DNA from: Hyphomicrobiales bacterium
GTDB lineage: Bacteria > Pseudomonadota > Alphaproteobacteria > Rhizobiales > Rhizobiaceae
NCBI GenBank assembly: GCA_900468805.1
Contig: UEIF01000032.1
Location: 1-64,000 of the forward strand
Length of the DNA stretch: 64,000 bases
Direction of reading: 5' to 3'
Shown one piece after another: positions 6,418-14,640 of the stretch. The number at the start of each line of letters is the position of its first letter. Positions within the stretch are counted from its first letter, which is position 1. The notes beneath the pieces are model-generated. The model worked only from the letters and a program-made list of their open reading frames with translations. It made no database searches and had not been told where the DNA came from. The position numbers and the translations under genes were made by a program.

Positions 6418-7467
6418 ATGACCGACCAGACCAGACCGGCACCATCAGAAATCCGCGCATTCCGCGCTGAAAATCCGAAGATGCGCGAGCGCGACATTGC
6501 CGCGCAGCTCAAGATTTCCGAGGCGGCCCTCGTTGCCGCCGAAGTCGGCATCAGTGCTGTCAGGATCGATGCCAGCGCCGCAAAGCTCCTGGAGCGTGTC
6601 GCCGATCTCGGCGAAGTCATGGCGCTGTCGCGCAACGAAAGCGCAGTGCACGAGAAGATCGGCGTCTACGAAAACATCAAGGTCGGCGAGCACAACGCCA
6701 TCGTGCTCGGCGAAAACATCGATCTGCGCGTCTTCCCGAGCCGCTGGGTCCACGCCTTTGCCGTCACCAAGAAGGATGGCGACGCCGAGCGCCTCAGCCT
6801 TCAGTATTTCGACAAGACCGGCAACGCCGTCCACAAGATCCATCTGCGCCCGGCATCAAACGTCGAAGCCTACCATCGGATCGTCGCCGAGTTGAAGCTC
6901 GAAGACCAGGGCCAGGAACTCGTCGAGGCAGAAGCATCTTCCGCTTCTGACGAGGACGGCAATGTCAGCCGCGAAGAGCTGCGCGATAACTGGAGCAAGA
7001 TGACCGATACGCATGAATTCTTCGGCATGCTGAAGCGCCTGAAGATCGGCCGCCAGGCCGCCGTGCGCACCGTCGGCGACGACTATGCCTGGAAGCTCGA
7101 CAATACGGCGACGGCCGACATGATGCATGCTTCCGTCAAATCAGGCCTGCCGATCATGTGCTTCGTTGCCAATAACGGCATCGTGCAGATCCATGCCGGC
7201 CCGATCTTCAACGTCCAGCCGATGGGTCCGTGGATCAACATCCTCGACGAGACCTTCCACCTGCATCTGCGCCAGGACCACATTGCCGAGACCTGGGCCG
7301 TGCGCAAGCCGACCAAGGATGGCCATGTCACCTCGCTCGAAGCCTATGACGCCGAAGGCAACATGATCATCCAGTTCTTCGGCAAGCGGAAGGAAGGCTC
7401 CGACGAGAGTGCCGAATGGCGTGAGATCATGGAAAACCTGCCGCGGGCAACGAGCGTCGCCGCATAA
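6418..7467 (+). CDS. hmuS: haemin-handling protein HmuS (HemS/ChuX family)
   Basis: 349 residues, full length for the family, with the duplicated fold: a first half (PSEIRAFRAENPKMRERDIA to KLELEDQ) and a second half (LRDNWSKMTDTHEFFGMLKR onward). The motif NNGIVQIHAGPIFNVQPMG carries the histidine that matches the haem ligand region of HemS/ShuS. It is a cytoplasmic haem carrier or degrading factor that takes haem from the ABC importer. Second gene of hmuPSTUV, 11 bases before hmuT. Confidence 0.95.
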   Translation: MTDQTRPAPSEIRAFRAENPKMRERDIAAQLKISEAALVAAEVGISAVRIDASAAKLLERVADLGEVMALSRNESAVHEKIGVYENIKVGEHNAIVLGENIDLRVFPSRWVHAFAVTKKDGDAERLSLQYFDKTGNAVHKIHLRPASNVEAYHRIVAELKLEDQGQELVEAEASSASDEDGNVSREELRDNWSKMTDTHEFFGMLKRLKIGRQAAVRTVGDDYAWKLDNTATADMMHASVKSGLPIMCFVANNGIVQIHAGPIFNVQPMGPWINILDETFHLHLRQDHIAETWAVRKPTKDGHVTSLEAYDAEGNMIIQFFGKRKEGSDESAEWREIMENLPRATSVAA

Positions 7468-7478
7468 GGATCGCAACG

Positions 7479-8408
7479 ATGAAGATGCGTAACAACCTGC
7501 GCCGGATCCGTCTCTGGGAACTGGCCTTGACGGCGGCCGTCATGGCCCTGCCGCTGATCCCGGGGGCACCCGCTGGCGAGAGCTATGCTTTCGTCCGCGC
7601 CGCGCATGCCGAGGACAAGAAGCTCGACACCTCGCGGCTGGTTTCGGTCGGCGGCGACGTCACCGAGGTTATCTACGCGCTCGGCGAGGAAAGCAGGCTG
7701 ATCGCCCGCGATACGACGAGCACGTATCCGGAAGCCGCCTTGAAGCTGCCCGACGTCGGCTACATGCGCGCGCTTTCGCCGGAAGGCATTCTCGCCATGA
7801 ACCCGACGGCGATCATCGCCGTCGATGGCTCAGGCCCGCAGGAAGCGCTGAACGTTCTGAAGAACGCCAGCGTGCCCTTCGAGACCGTTCCGAACGCCTA
7901 TACGCGCGACGGCATCATCGCCAAGATCGATCGCGTCGGCACGCTCCTGAATGTTCAGGATAAGGCTAAGGCGCTTGAAGAAAAGGTCGGCGCCGATATC
8001 GACGCCGCCGTCACTGATGCCGGAAAGCGCCCCGAGGCGGAGCGCAAGCGCGTTCTTTTCGTCCTCAGCGCCCAGAACGGCCGCATCATGGCTTCGGGCA
8101 CCGGCACCGCTGCTGACGGCATCATCAAGCTTGCCGGCGCCATCAACGCTGTCGGCGAATTCCCCGGCTACAAGCCGCTCACCGATGAGGCGATCATCAG
8201 CGCCAAGCCCGACGTGATCCTGATGATGAACCGCGGCGACGGTGCCGGCACCAAGAACGAGGATCTGCTCGCCCAGCCATCGATCGCGCTGACGCCGGCC
8301 GGCGAAAAAAAGGCGATCATCCGCATGGACGGCATGCATCTACTGGGCTTTGGCCCGCGCACGGCAAGCGCCGTTCGCGAGCTCAACACGGCGATCTACG
8401 GGGGCTGA
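7479..8408 (+). CDS. hmuT: periplasmic haemin-binding protein HmuT
   Basis: 309 residues with a long signal peptide (residues 1 to about 43, ending AAHA). The class III binding-protein fold is seen in LVSVGGDVTEVIYALGEESR and in DVGYMRALSPEGILAMNPT; the Tyr of DVGYMRAL corresponds to the axial haem ligand of ShuT/PhuT. There is no lipobox, so it is a soluble periplasmic carrier delivering haem to HmuUV. It is followed after two bases by hmuU. Confidence 0.95.
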   Translation: MKMRNNLRRIRLWELALTAAVMALPLIPGAPAGESYAFVRAAHAEDKKLDTSRLVSVGGDVTEVIYALGEESRLIARDTTSTYPEAALKLPDVGYMRALSPEGILAMNPTAIIAVDGSGPQEALNVLKNASVPFETVPNAYTRDGIIAKIDRVGTLLNVQDKAKALEEKVGADIDAAVTDAGKRPEAERKRVLFVLSAQNGRIMASGTGTAADGIIKLAGAINAVGEFPGYKPLTDEAIISAKPDVILMMNRGDGAGTKNEDLLAQPSIALTPAGEKKAIIRMDGMHLLGFGPRTASAVRELNTAIYGG

Positions 8409-8410
8409 CG

Positions 8411-9520
8411 ATGGCCGTTCCGGAAGCCATGATGGAAAACAGGCGATCATTCCCTGTGACATTCCGCAGAAGCAGGCAGGCGGGCGACAGAACCAACCTC
8501 GCCCTGCTGGGTATCACCTTTCTCATCTTGGCTTCCGTCTTCGCCCTGCTCTTTTCCGTCACGACAGGGGCATCGGACGCTTCCATTCTCGATGTCATGA
8601 GAAACATGACGGGCTCCGAAACGGCACTCAGCGCCCGTGACCGGATCATCATCTTCGATATCCGCCTGCCCCGCGCCATCCTCGGCTTCCTGATCGGCGG
8701 ATCGCTCGCCGTCTCCGGCGCGGTCATGCAGGGCCTGTTCCGCAACCCGCTGGCCGATCCCGGCCTTGTCGGTGTCTCCTCCGGCGCGGCTCTCGGCGCT
8801 GTCGTCATGATCGTGCTCGGCGGTACGATCGCGGCACCGTTTTACCTTGCGCTCGGCATTTACGCCCTTCCGCTCGCAGCCTTCGGCGGCGGCCTCGCCA
8901 CCACCCTGCTGCTCTACCGGGTCGCCACCAGCAACGGCCAGACCTCTGTCGCCACCATGCTGCTCGCCGGCATCGCGCTCGGGGCCTTGGCCGGCGCGCT
9001 GACGGGCGTGCTGATCTACATGGCAAACGACCAGCAGCTGCGCGATCTCACCTTCTGGGGCATGGGCTCGCTTGCCGGCGCCACCTGGGTCAAGATCGCT
9101 GCCGCCGGCCCCATCATCCTCCTGTCCTTCATCGCGCTCCCCTTCATGGCACGCGGCCTGAACGCCATCACGCTCGGCGAGGCCGCAGCCTTTCACATGG
9201 GCGTACCCGTCCAGCGGCTGAAGAATATCGCCATCGTCACCGTTGCCGCCGCAACCGGTGCTTCGGTTGCCGTCAGCGGCGGCATCGGTTTCGTCGGCAT
9301 TGTCGTGCCGCATATCCTGCGCATGGTGATCGGCCCCGACCACCGCTTCCTGCTGCCGGCCTCCGCCCTGCTCGGAGGCTCGTTGCTGATTTTCGCGGAT
9401 GTGCTCGCCCGCACCATCGTCGCACCGGCCGAACTGCCGATCGGTATCATCACGGCAGCCGTCGGCGGCCCGTTTTTCCTCTGGATCCTGTTGCGGCAGC
9501 GCTCGCGCCTTGCCCTTTGA
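8411..9520 (+). CDS. hmuU: haemin ABC transporter permease HmuU
   Basis: 369 residues with about ten membrane helices, FecCD/BtuC family. Typical blocks are FDIRLPRAILGFLIGGSLAV, GLFRNPLADPGLVGVSSGAA, GGIGFVGIVVPHILRMVIG (the cytoplasmic loop that contacts the ATPase) and the C-terminal ELPIGIITAAVGGPFFLWIL. It forms the inner-membrane channel for haem with HmuV. The cytoplasmic N-terminus of about 30 residues is longer than in most homologues. hmuV starts three bases after its stop. Confidence 0.95.
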   Translation: MAVPEAMMENRRSFPVTFRRSRQAGDRTNLALLGITFLILASVFALLFSVTTGASDASILDVMRNMTGSETALSARDRIIIFDIRLPRAILGFLIGGSLAVSGAVMQGLFRNPLADPGLVGVSSGAALGAVVMIVLGGTIAAPFYLALGIYALPLAAFGGGLATTLLLYRVATSNGQTSVATMLLAGIALGALAGALTGVLIYMANDQQLRDLTFWGMGSLAGATWVKIAAAGPIILLSFIALPFMARGLNAITLGEAAAFHMGVPVQRLKNIAIVTVAAATGASVAVSGGIGFVGIVVPHILRMVIGPDHRFLLPASALLGGSLLIFADVLARTIVAPAELPIGIITAAVGGPFFLWILLRQRSRLAL

Positions 9521-9523
9521 GTT

Positions 9524-10324
9524 ATGTCGATGATCGAAGTTTCCGACGTCAGCGTATCCCTTTCCGGCAAGACCATCGTGCGCGACGTCGCCTTCGCGGC
9601 AAACGCCGGTGAACTGACCGCGATTGCCGGCCCCAACGGCTCCGGCAAGACGACGACGATGAAAGCTGTTTCCGGCGAACTGATCTATAACGGCTCAGTT
9701 CGTCTGAACGGCGAAGAAGTGCGCACCCTCAAGCCATGGCAGCTCGCCATTATTCGCGGAGTCCTGCCGCAGGCAAGCGCCATTTCGTTCCCGTTCACGG
9801 TGCGCGAGATCGTCCGTATGGGCCTGACCTCGGGCCTCAACCTTCGCCCGGATCAGGCCGACGAGACCGCCGCCAAAGCCCTTGCCGCTGTCGATCTGAC
9901 AGGCTTCGAAGCCCGTTTCTATCAGGAACTTTCAGGCGGCGAGCAGCAGCGCGTGCAGCTCGCTCGCGTTCTATGCCAGATCGCTGAACCTGTTGTCGAC
10001 GGCAGGCCCTGCTGGCTGCTGCTCGACGAGCCCGTCTCCAGCCTCGACATCAGCCATCAGCTGACGATCATGAGGCTGGCGCGCAGTTTCTGCGAACGCG
10101 GCGGCGGCGTAATCGCGGTCATGCACGATTTGAACCTCACGGCACTCTTCGCCGACAGGATCGTGCTGATGAAATCCGGCCGGCTGGCGGCCGCCGGCAA
10201 TGTGCGTGAGGTACTGACGGACGAAACCATGCAGTCCGTCTTCGGCTGCCCGTTGCGCGTCAATCAGGTCCCTGTCGATGGCACGCCTTTTGTGCTGGCG
10301 CACAGCGCGCTTCCCGCCAGCTGA
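9524..10324 (+). CDS. hmuV: haemin ABC transporter ATPase HmuV
   Basis: 266 residues. Walker A GPNGSGKTTT, Q-loop VLPQAS, signature LSGGEQQRVQLARVL, Walker B CWLLLDEPVSSLD and the switch histidine (VIAVMHDLN) are all present, so it should be active. It energises haem import through HmuU and is the last gene of hmuPSTUV. No clear terminator follows; 134 bases with no recognisable feature separate it from the next gene. Confidence 0.95.
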   Translation: MSMIEVSDVSVSLSGKTIVRDVAFAANAGELTAIAGPNGSGKTTTMKAVSGELIYNGSVRLNGEEVRTLKPWQLAIIRGVLPQASAISFPFTVREIVRMGLTSGLNLRPDQADETAAKALAAVDLTGFEARFYQELSGGEQQRVQLARVLCQIAEPVVDGRPCWLLLDEPVSSLDISHQLTIMRLARSFCERGGGVIAVMHDLNLTALFADRIVLMKSGRLAAAGNVREVLTDETMQSVFGCPLRVNQVPVDGTPFVLAHSALPAS

Positions 10325-10458
10325 GGAACCTTTCCGGCCCAACTGCGTTGTCCGCAATGATTTGGGTCAAAGCCGGGCGCTCTCTTCCGTGCCACTGATG
10401 GTGCTGACCCCGTATGAAACCGGGCGGCGCTTAGCCGCGCCCAGCTATGGAGACAATC

Positions 10459-10803
10459 ATGGCCTATTCTTTCTTCCAGTCCAGCCGCAGCCGCCGTAAC
10501 GGCGCTCTCCACAATCTCGAAGCTAGTGTCGAGGACCAGATCGAAGCCCTGCGCGAAGAGCTCGCCGAACTGACGCATGTTCTCGGCAAGACCTCCCGCC
10601 ATCAGGGTGAAAAGCTCCGCTCGCAGGCATCCGCAAGCTACGAAGACATCCTCGGCCGCAGCGAGGACCTGCTGAAAGAGCTCCAGGAAAGTTACCTGCG
10701 CGGCGCCGGCGAAGTACGAAACACCGTGCGTCGTCACCCGCTGGCAACGGTCGGTGCCGCTGCCGCCTTCGGCCTGCTCGTCGCCATGCTCGCCCGCCGC
10801 TAG
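10459..10803 (+). CDS. DUF883/ElaB-YqjD-like membrane-anchored protein
   Basis: 114 residues from the ATG at 10459 (GGAG six bases upstream). The middle is a charged amphipathic helix or coiled coil (EDQIEALREELAELTHVLGK), and the C-terminus is a single membrane helix after RHPLATVGAAAAFGLLVAMLARR. This matches the ElaB/YqjD/DUF883 layout; such proteins are inner-membrane anchors of ribosomes and are stationary-phase or stress-linked in enterobacteria (family knowledge). Placement just ahead of the EcfG stress locus fits a stress role, but I see no EcfG box upstream. Confidence 0.78.
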   Translation: MAYSFFQSSRSRRNGALHNLEASVEDQIEALREELAELTHVLGKTSRHQGEKLRSQASASYEDILGRSEDLLKELQESYLRGAGEVRNTVRRHPLATVGAAAAFGLLVAMLARR

Positions 10804-10804
10804 A

Positions 10805-10904
10805 GTATTTCCGCTTTTCTCTGAAAACGGAACTATTCTATCTGTTTGTTTTAGCGCAATTCCGGACGCAAAACCGCTACGCACTTTTGCTGGAATTGCT
10901 TTAG
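10805..10904. repeat. dispersed Rhizobium intergenic repeat
   Basis: It contains a TTTCCG/CGGAA dyad and the core GCAATTCCGGACGCAAAACC followed by a second AATTCC/GGAATT dyad. The core recurs at 14532-14578 with a few changes. It fills the gap between the DUF883-like gene and the holin-family gene; the downstream ribosome site AGGAGG lies at its end. Confidence 0.65.
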
Positions 10905-10912
10905 GAGGCTCG

Positions 10913-11314
10913 ATGCTCTTCCCAATCCTGAGCCTGCTCGTCGGCACGAGCGTTCACCGCACGGTGGAACGCACCAAGCGCAACGGCATCTTCATCGCCG
11001 TTGCGTTGCTTTTTCTGCTGACCGCTTATGCGCTTGGCGTGACAGCAGGCGCCATCTGGCTGGCAGGCATTTACGGGCCGGTCGGCGCCTCGCTTTTCCT
11101 GGCGGCCTGCGCGCTGCTGATCGCGATCATCGTCTTCGTCATCATGGCGATCATGAATCGCCAGGAAGCCCGCCGCGCCCGCGAACGTCGCGCGGCGATG
11201 GAATCCCTGGCAACGGTCGGCATCGGCCTTATCCGCTCCCAGCCGCTACTGACGGCTGGTATCGTCGCCGCTCTTGTCGCGTCCAATCTGATCGGCCCGA
11301 AGCGGCACGACTAA
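10913..11314 (+). CDS. small membrane protein, phage-holin/DUF1469-like family
   Basis: 133 residues from the ATG at 10913, which has a perfect AGGAGG upstream. There are two strong membrane helices (FIAVALLFLLTAYALGVTAG and ASLFLAACALLIAIIVFVIM), then a basic segment (NRQEARRARERRAAME) and a third hydrophobic stretch (LLTAGIVAALVASNLIG). The pattern resembles the YqjE/phage-holin-family proteins that accompany DUF883 (YqjD) genes, which supports the pairing here. Molecular function is not known. Confidence 0.7.
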   Translation: MLFPILSLLVGTSVHRTVERTKRNGIFIAVALLFLLTAYALGVTAGAIWLAGIYGPVGASLFLAACALLIAIIVFVIMAIMNRQEARRARERRAAMESLATVGIGLIRSQPLLTAGIVAALVASNLIGPKRHD

Positions 11315-11349
11315 TCCATCATTTCTTTCAGGGTGATTGCCGCGAAAAT

Positions 11350-11387
11350 ATAGCGCGTCCAGGTTTTTGGGCGCGCTATCTATTTTG
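11350..11387 (+). terminator. rho-independent terminator after the holin-family gene
   Basis: ATAGCGCG pairs with CGCGCTAT (11350-11357 with 11372-11379), followed by CTATTTT. It lies 36 bases after the holin-family stop. Confidence 0.7.
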
Positions 11388-11424
11388 AAGCATCGCGTTG
11401 AAATCGGCCAGCCATCCTACCGCA

Positions 11425-11456
11425 TAAAAAAGCCGGCGCCCGATAGGGCAGCCGGC
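11425..11456 (-). terminator. rho-independent terminator of nepR-ecfG
   Basis: GCCGGC and GCCC at 11432-11441 pair with GGGC and GCCGGC at 11446-11456. Read on the minus strand, the hairpin is followed by a run of six T. It lies 28 bases after the ecfG stop. Confidence 0.8.
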
Positions 11457-11483
11457 CATCCTTCCTCCCAGGAAACACTTTGA

Positions 11484-12038
11484 TCAGAAGGCAAAAGCCT
11501 TCGACGTCAACGGCGCCGATGTGGCATCGGGGCCGAAATCCGCCTCGCCTGATATCTGCAGGAGATCCTGTAGACGTTGGCGCGCACGGTTCACGCGGCT
11601 CTTGATGGTACCAACGGCGCAGCCGCAGATTTCCGCCGCTTCCTCATAAGAGAAGCCCGACGCGCCAACGAGAATGATCGCTTCGCGCTGGTCCGGTGGC
11701 AGCTGGTCCAGCGCCTTCTTGAAGTCCTGCAGGTCGAGCGCGCCGTATTGGGACGGGTGCGTCGCCATGGATTCGGTAAACAAACCATCACTGTCCTGCA
11801 CCTCACGGCCGCTCTTGCGCATCTGGCTGTAAAGCTCGTTGCGCAGGATCGTGAAGAGCCAGGCCTTCATGTTGGTGCCCATCTCGAAATGGTCCTGCTT
11901 GGCCCAGGCTTTCATGATGGTGTCCTGGACCAGATCGTCGGCGCGGTCGTGTCGGCCGATCAGGGATATTGCAAAGGCGCGAAGACTTGGCAGGGCCGCC
12001 AGGAGTTCGCGCTTGAAGCTCGGTTGCGCTTTTTCCAT
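11484..12038 (-). CDS. ecfG: general stress response sigma factor EcfG
   Basis: 184 residues from the ATG at 12038. Sigma region 2 is seen in LIGRHDRADDLVQDTIMKAW and the following NMKAWLFTILRNELYSQMRK; region 4 in LPPDQREAIILVGASGFSYE and CAVGTIKSRVNRARQRLQ. This is the ECF15/EcfG type. It directs transcription of the alphaproteobacterial general stress regulon from GGAAC-N16/17-CGTT promoters and is held by NepR until phosphorylated PhyR sequesters NepR. It lies 10 bases after nepR, and phyR faces the pair. Confidence 0.94.
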   Translation of the reverse strand: MEKAQPSFKRELLAALPSLRAFAISLIGRHDRADDLVQDTIMKAWAKQDHFEMGTNMKAWLFTILRNELYSQMRKSGREVQDSDGLFTESMATHPSQYGALDLQDFKKALDQLPPDQREAIILVGASGFSYEEAAEICGCAVGTIKSRVNRARQRLQDLLQISGEADFGPDATSAPLTSKAFAF

Positions 12039-12048
12039 GCGGGTATTC

Positions 12049-12255
12049 CTATTCGGCCATCTTTGCGGCAGCCATGAGTTCGGCTCGGTCGAGTTTTTCC
12101 AGCAGGTCCAGGAAGCGATCGGGAATAGCTTCCTCATGAGCGGCAGCATAGAGCGATCGCAGCCTGACGCCGATCTGATTGTTCGGGTCCAGTATATCGC
12201 TCGCCCGCACTTCCAGCTGGCGCTCGTCCGGTGCTTCTGTCTTTTGTGTTGTCAT
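12049..12255 (-). CDS. nepR: anti-sigma factor NepR
   Basis: 68 residues with the conserved NepR core IGVRLRSLYAAAHEEAIPDR followed by FLDLLEKLDRAE. NepR binds EcfG in unstressed cells and switches to the sigma-like domain of PhyR after PhyR phosphorylation. The ATG at 12255 has AAGAAG-type purines about 12 bases upstream; an upstream ATG at 12309 in the same frame would add 18 residues not typical of the family. It is too short to be noticed without the context, but the core motif is clear. Confidence 0.92.
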   Translation of the reverse strand: MTTQKTEAPDERQLEVRASDILDPNNQIGVRLRSLYAAAHEEAIPDRFLDLLEKLDRAELMAAAKMAE

Positions 12256-12426
12256 CAAATGATCACTTCTTGCCTGTTGTCTCGGGATGAAAGGCAATGT
12301 CTTCTGCAAAAGCTAAATGGAACGGACATCAGATCGATCAAGCCGGTTCTTTCAAACCGTTGATGCTGCAAATCCATTCCGTTCACATGGTTCAAAACGT
12401 GACGCCCTTCGTTTGTCGGCTAGGAT

Positions 12427-12451
12427 AATGCGACGCTGTAAAAAAAGTTCC
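12427..12451 (-). promoter_or_regulatory. sigma-EcfG-type promoter for nepR-ecfG (one mismatch)
   Basis: On the minus strand this reads GGAAC-N16-CATT against the consensus GGAAC-N16/17-CGTT. It points at nepR. Its -35 element is the left arm of a perfect inverted repeat shared with the phyR promoter. Confidence 0.5.
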
Positions 12452-12460
12452 TCACCTTGC

Positions 12461-12485
12461 GGAACTTTTTTATGAAGATCGCGTT
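12461..12485 (+). promoter_or_regulatory. sigma-EcfG promoter of phyR
   Basis: GGAAC at 12461-12465, 16 bases, then CGTT at 12482-12485: an exact consensus match 50 bases before the phyR ATG. It provides the expected positive autoregulation of the stress circuit. Confidence 0.8.
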
Positions 12486-12534
12486 TTCAGGTCATTGCAG
12501 CAGCCATTTACGGGCCTGTAGACGGGAGTTTTTA

Positions 12535-13329
12535 ATGACACTTTCCACTCGAATTGCGCCGCACCTTCCTTATCTGCGTCGTTATTCCCGCGCGCTTACC
12601 GGCACCCAGACATCGGGCGACGCTTACGTCGCCGCCGTCCTGGAAGCGATCATCGCTGACCTGTCCATATTCCCGGATACCGCGAATGACCGCGTCGCAC
12701 TCTACAAACTGTTCACGCAATTGTTTGGTTCCACTGCAGTCGAGATTCCTGAACCGTCCTCTCCCTATGCTTGGGAACAGCGCGCGACGCTGAATCTTTC
12801 AAAGGTCTCGCCGCTCGCCAGGCAGGCTTTCCTGCTCGCCTCGGTCGAGAATTTCCGCGTCTCGGAAATCGGCGAGATCCTCGAGATCACCGAACAGGAA
12901 ACCATGCAGCTGCTCGACAAGGCGTCACATGAGATTTCGCGCCAGGTGGCCACGGATATCATGATCATCGAAGACGAACCGCTGATCGCCATGGATATCG
13001 AGCAGATGGTCGAAAGCCTCGGCCACCGGGTCACCGGCATCGCCCGCACCCATACGGAAGCCGTCGCGCTCTACAACAAGACGAAGCCGAGCATGGTGCT
13101 GGCCGATATCCAGCTTGCCGACGGCAGCTCGGGCATCGACGCCGTCAACGATATCCTGAAGACATCGAGCGTTCCCGTAATCTTCATCACCGCCTTCCCG
13201 GAGAGATTGCTGACCGGAGAACGGCCGGAGCCCACCTTCCTCGTGACCAAGCCCTTCAACCCCGACATGGTCAAGGCCCTCATCAGCCAGGCGCTTTTCT
13301 TCAACGAAACGACCCGTGTGGCGGCCTGA
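12535..13329 (+). CDS. phyR: general stress response regulator PhyR (anti-anti-sigma)
   Basis: 264 residues from the ATG at 12535 (GGGAG upstream). Residues 1 to about 138 form the degenerate sigma-like domain that mimics EcfG for NepR binding. Residues about 141-260 form a receiver with acidic pair E146/D147, phosphoacceptor D191 (VLADIQLADG), T219 and K239 (VTKPFN). Phosphorylation releases the sigma-like domain to capture NepR. Divergent from nepR-ecfG, with an exact EcfG promoter in front, it completes the standard three-part module. Confidence 0.95.
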   Translation: MTLSTRIAPHLPYLRRYSRALTGTQTSGDAYVAAVLEAIIADLSIFPDTANDRVALYKLFTQLFGSTAVEIPEPSSPYAWEQRATLNLSKVSPLARQAFLLASVENFRVSEIGEILEITEQETMQLLDKASHEISRQVATDIMIIEDEPLIAMDIEQMVESLGHRVTGIARTHTEAVALYNKTKPSMVLADIQLADGSSGIDAVNDILKTSSVPVIFITAFPERLLTGERPEPTFLVTKPFNPDMVKALISQALFFNETTRVAA

Positions 13330-13350
13330 AACGTGAAATTCAGCCGCGCC

Positions 13351-13375
13351 GGAACCATTCCGGTAGCAATGCGTT
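13351..13375 (+). promoter_or_regulatory. sigma-EcfG promoter upstream of the HWE kinase gene
   Basis: GGAAC at 13351-13355, 16 bases, CGTT at 13372-13375, an exact consensus match in the 175-base gap after phyR and 130 bases before the kinase start. Confidence 0.65.
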
Positions 13376-13504
13376 CCGGCTCTGCCGGAGCGTATTCGCG
13401 GTTTTAACGGTTTTTGCAGCGCTTGCTTCTAGAATGAACGGCAGTTTTGTCGGGAGGGGTAGCATCCCTCCCTGTGTTCTGATGGACTGAGGAAAGGCGG
13501 CCGA

Positions 13505-14518
13505 GTGAATACGACTGGACCACAGTCCGGAACGCCTTTCACCACTGAAGGCAAAGCGGCCATGATGGAGCGCGCGCTCGCCAGCGCCGCTATCTCGGTC
13601 CTGTATCAGGATGCGGGCCTTGCCATGATCTATGCCGAGAATCTTCTTCCTTATTTCAAGAAGCGTTTTGTCACCGGTGGTGATGACGGTTCGCTGTTTG
13701 GCGAAGCACATGGCAAATCCCTTGCCGCCATGAAGCACAGGGTGCTTGAAACCGGCGCCTCCAGCAGTGCCGAGGTCGATGTTGCGATCGATGGCGAAGT
13801 CAGGACATTCGAACTGAAAGTTCAACGTACCGGCGCGCGCAACAACTACGGCCTGCTCTCCGTCATCTCGGAGATTACCGAAAGTCGGCATCGCGAAAAG
13901 GTGCTGAAATCGCTGCTGCGCGAGCTTTCCCACCGCTCCAAGAACCTGCTTGCCATCATCCAGGGCATCGCCACCCAGACGGCCCGCAACACGATTTCGC
14001 TTGATAGCTTTCTTGTAAAGTTCCGCGGCCGTCTGCAATCGCTCTCCAATTCGCAGGATCTGATCACCGATTCCAGCTGGCGCGGTGCCTTCCTGTTCGA
14101 GCTCGCCGGAAAGCAGTTCGCCCCCTACTGGCCGGAAACATCAGGTTCCATGCCGATCTTTGGCATCAACGCCCATCTGACGCCGAACGCCGCCGTGCAT
14201 GTCGGCCTGGCGCTACATGAACTGATCGTCAATTCCGCCTCTTATGGCGCAATCGCCAGCGGGGCGACGTCCGTCACGCTGAACTGCCGGGATGCTGACA
14301 TCGCCGGTCGCCGGGCGATCGAGCTCACCTGGGTGGAAGTGCTTCCAAACAGCGCCGATGTGCACGAATTCAGCGAAAACAGCTTCGGCCGCACGGTGCT
14401 GGAGCGTGTCGTGCCCTCCTCCGTCAATGGCAAGGCCGAACTGACGTTGGTGCCCGGCCGCATTGAATATCACCTGACTGTTCCGGAGACGGAATTCGAA
14501 ATCCTCAAAAGCACCTGA
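13505..14518 (+). CDS. HWE-family sensor histidine kinase, probable PhyR kinase
   Basis: 337 residues starting at GTG 13505 (AGGAAAGG upstream). An N-terminal PAS-like domain (about 20-125) precedes the HWE/HisKA_2 dimerisation box LLRELSHRSKNLLAIIQGIA with phosphoacceptor H143, then an HWE ATPase domain (HVGLALHELIVNSASYGAI; FGRTVLERVVPSSVNGKAEL). No membrane segment is seen, so it is soluble. HWE kinases next to phyR are known to phosphorylate PhyR in several alphaproteobacteria; here the gene has its own EcfG promoter match. The N-box has HELIVNSASYG in place of the common HELATNAAKYG, as often seen in this class. Confidence 0.88.
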   Translation: MNTTGPQSGTPFTTEGKAAMMERALASAAISVLYQDAGLAMIYAENLLPYFKKRFVTGGDDGSLFGEAHGKSLAAMKHRVLETGASSSAEVDVAIDGEVRTFELKVQRTGARNNYGLLSVISEITESRHREKVLKSLLRELSHRSKNLLAIIQGIATQTARNTISLDSFLVKFRGRLQSLSNSQDLITDSSWRGAFLFELAGKQFAPYWPETSGSMPIFGINAHLTPNAAVHVGLALHELIVNSASYGAIASGATSVTLNCRDADIAGRRAIELTWVEVLPNSADVHEFSENSFGRTVLERVVPSSVNGKAELTLVPGRIEYHLTVPETEFEILKST

Positions 14519-14531
14519 GACGTTTTATCTT

Positions 14532-14578
14532 CACGCAATTCCGGGCGCAAAACCGCTGCGCACCTTGCTCAATTGCCT
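14532..14578. repeat. dispersed Rhizobium intergenic repeat, second copy
   Basis: The core GCAATTCCGGGCGCAAAACC is 19 of 20 bases identical to that at 10805-10904. It follows the kinase stop by 13 bases. Confidence 0.6.
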
Positions 14579-14609
14579 GTCTGCTAAATTGTTGGAGCCT
14601 AAACGGAGA

Positions 14610-14640
14610 ACAGCCGGTGCGAGGGCGGCGCACCGGCTGT
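14610..14640. terminator. strong hairpin downstream of the kinase gene
   Basis: ACAGCCGGTGCG pairs perfectly with CGCACCGGCTGT around a seven-base loop. No T-run follows, so it may be a rho-dependent end or mRNA stabiliser rather than a classical terminator. Confidence 0.5.

Noticed and set aside
10325..10458. tRNA-like or terminator sequence after hmuV
   Set aside because: No cloverleaf arms and no hairpin with T-run could be drawn; left unannotated.
14610..14640. Possible riboswitch or small RNA at the hairpin after the kinase gene
   Set aside because: A single stem without a conserved riboswitch core, and the gene downstream is 360 bases away; treated as a hairpin only.
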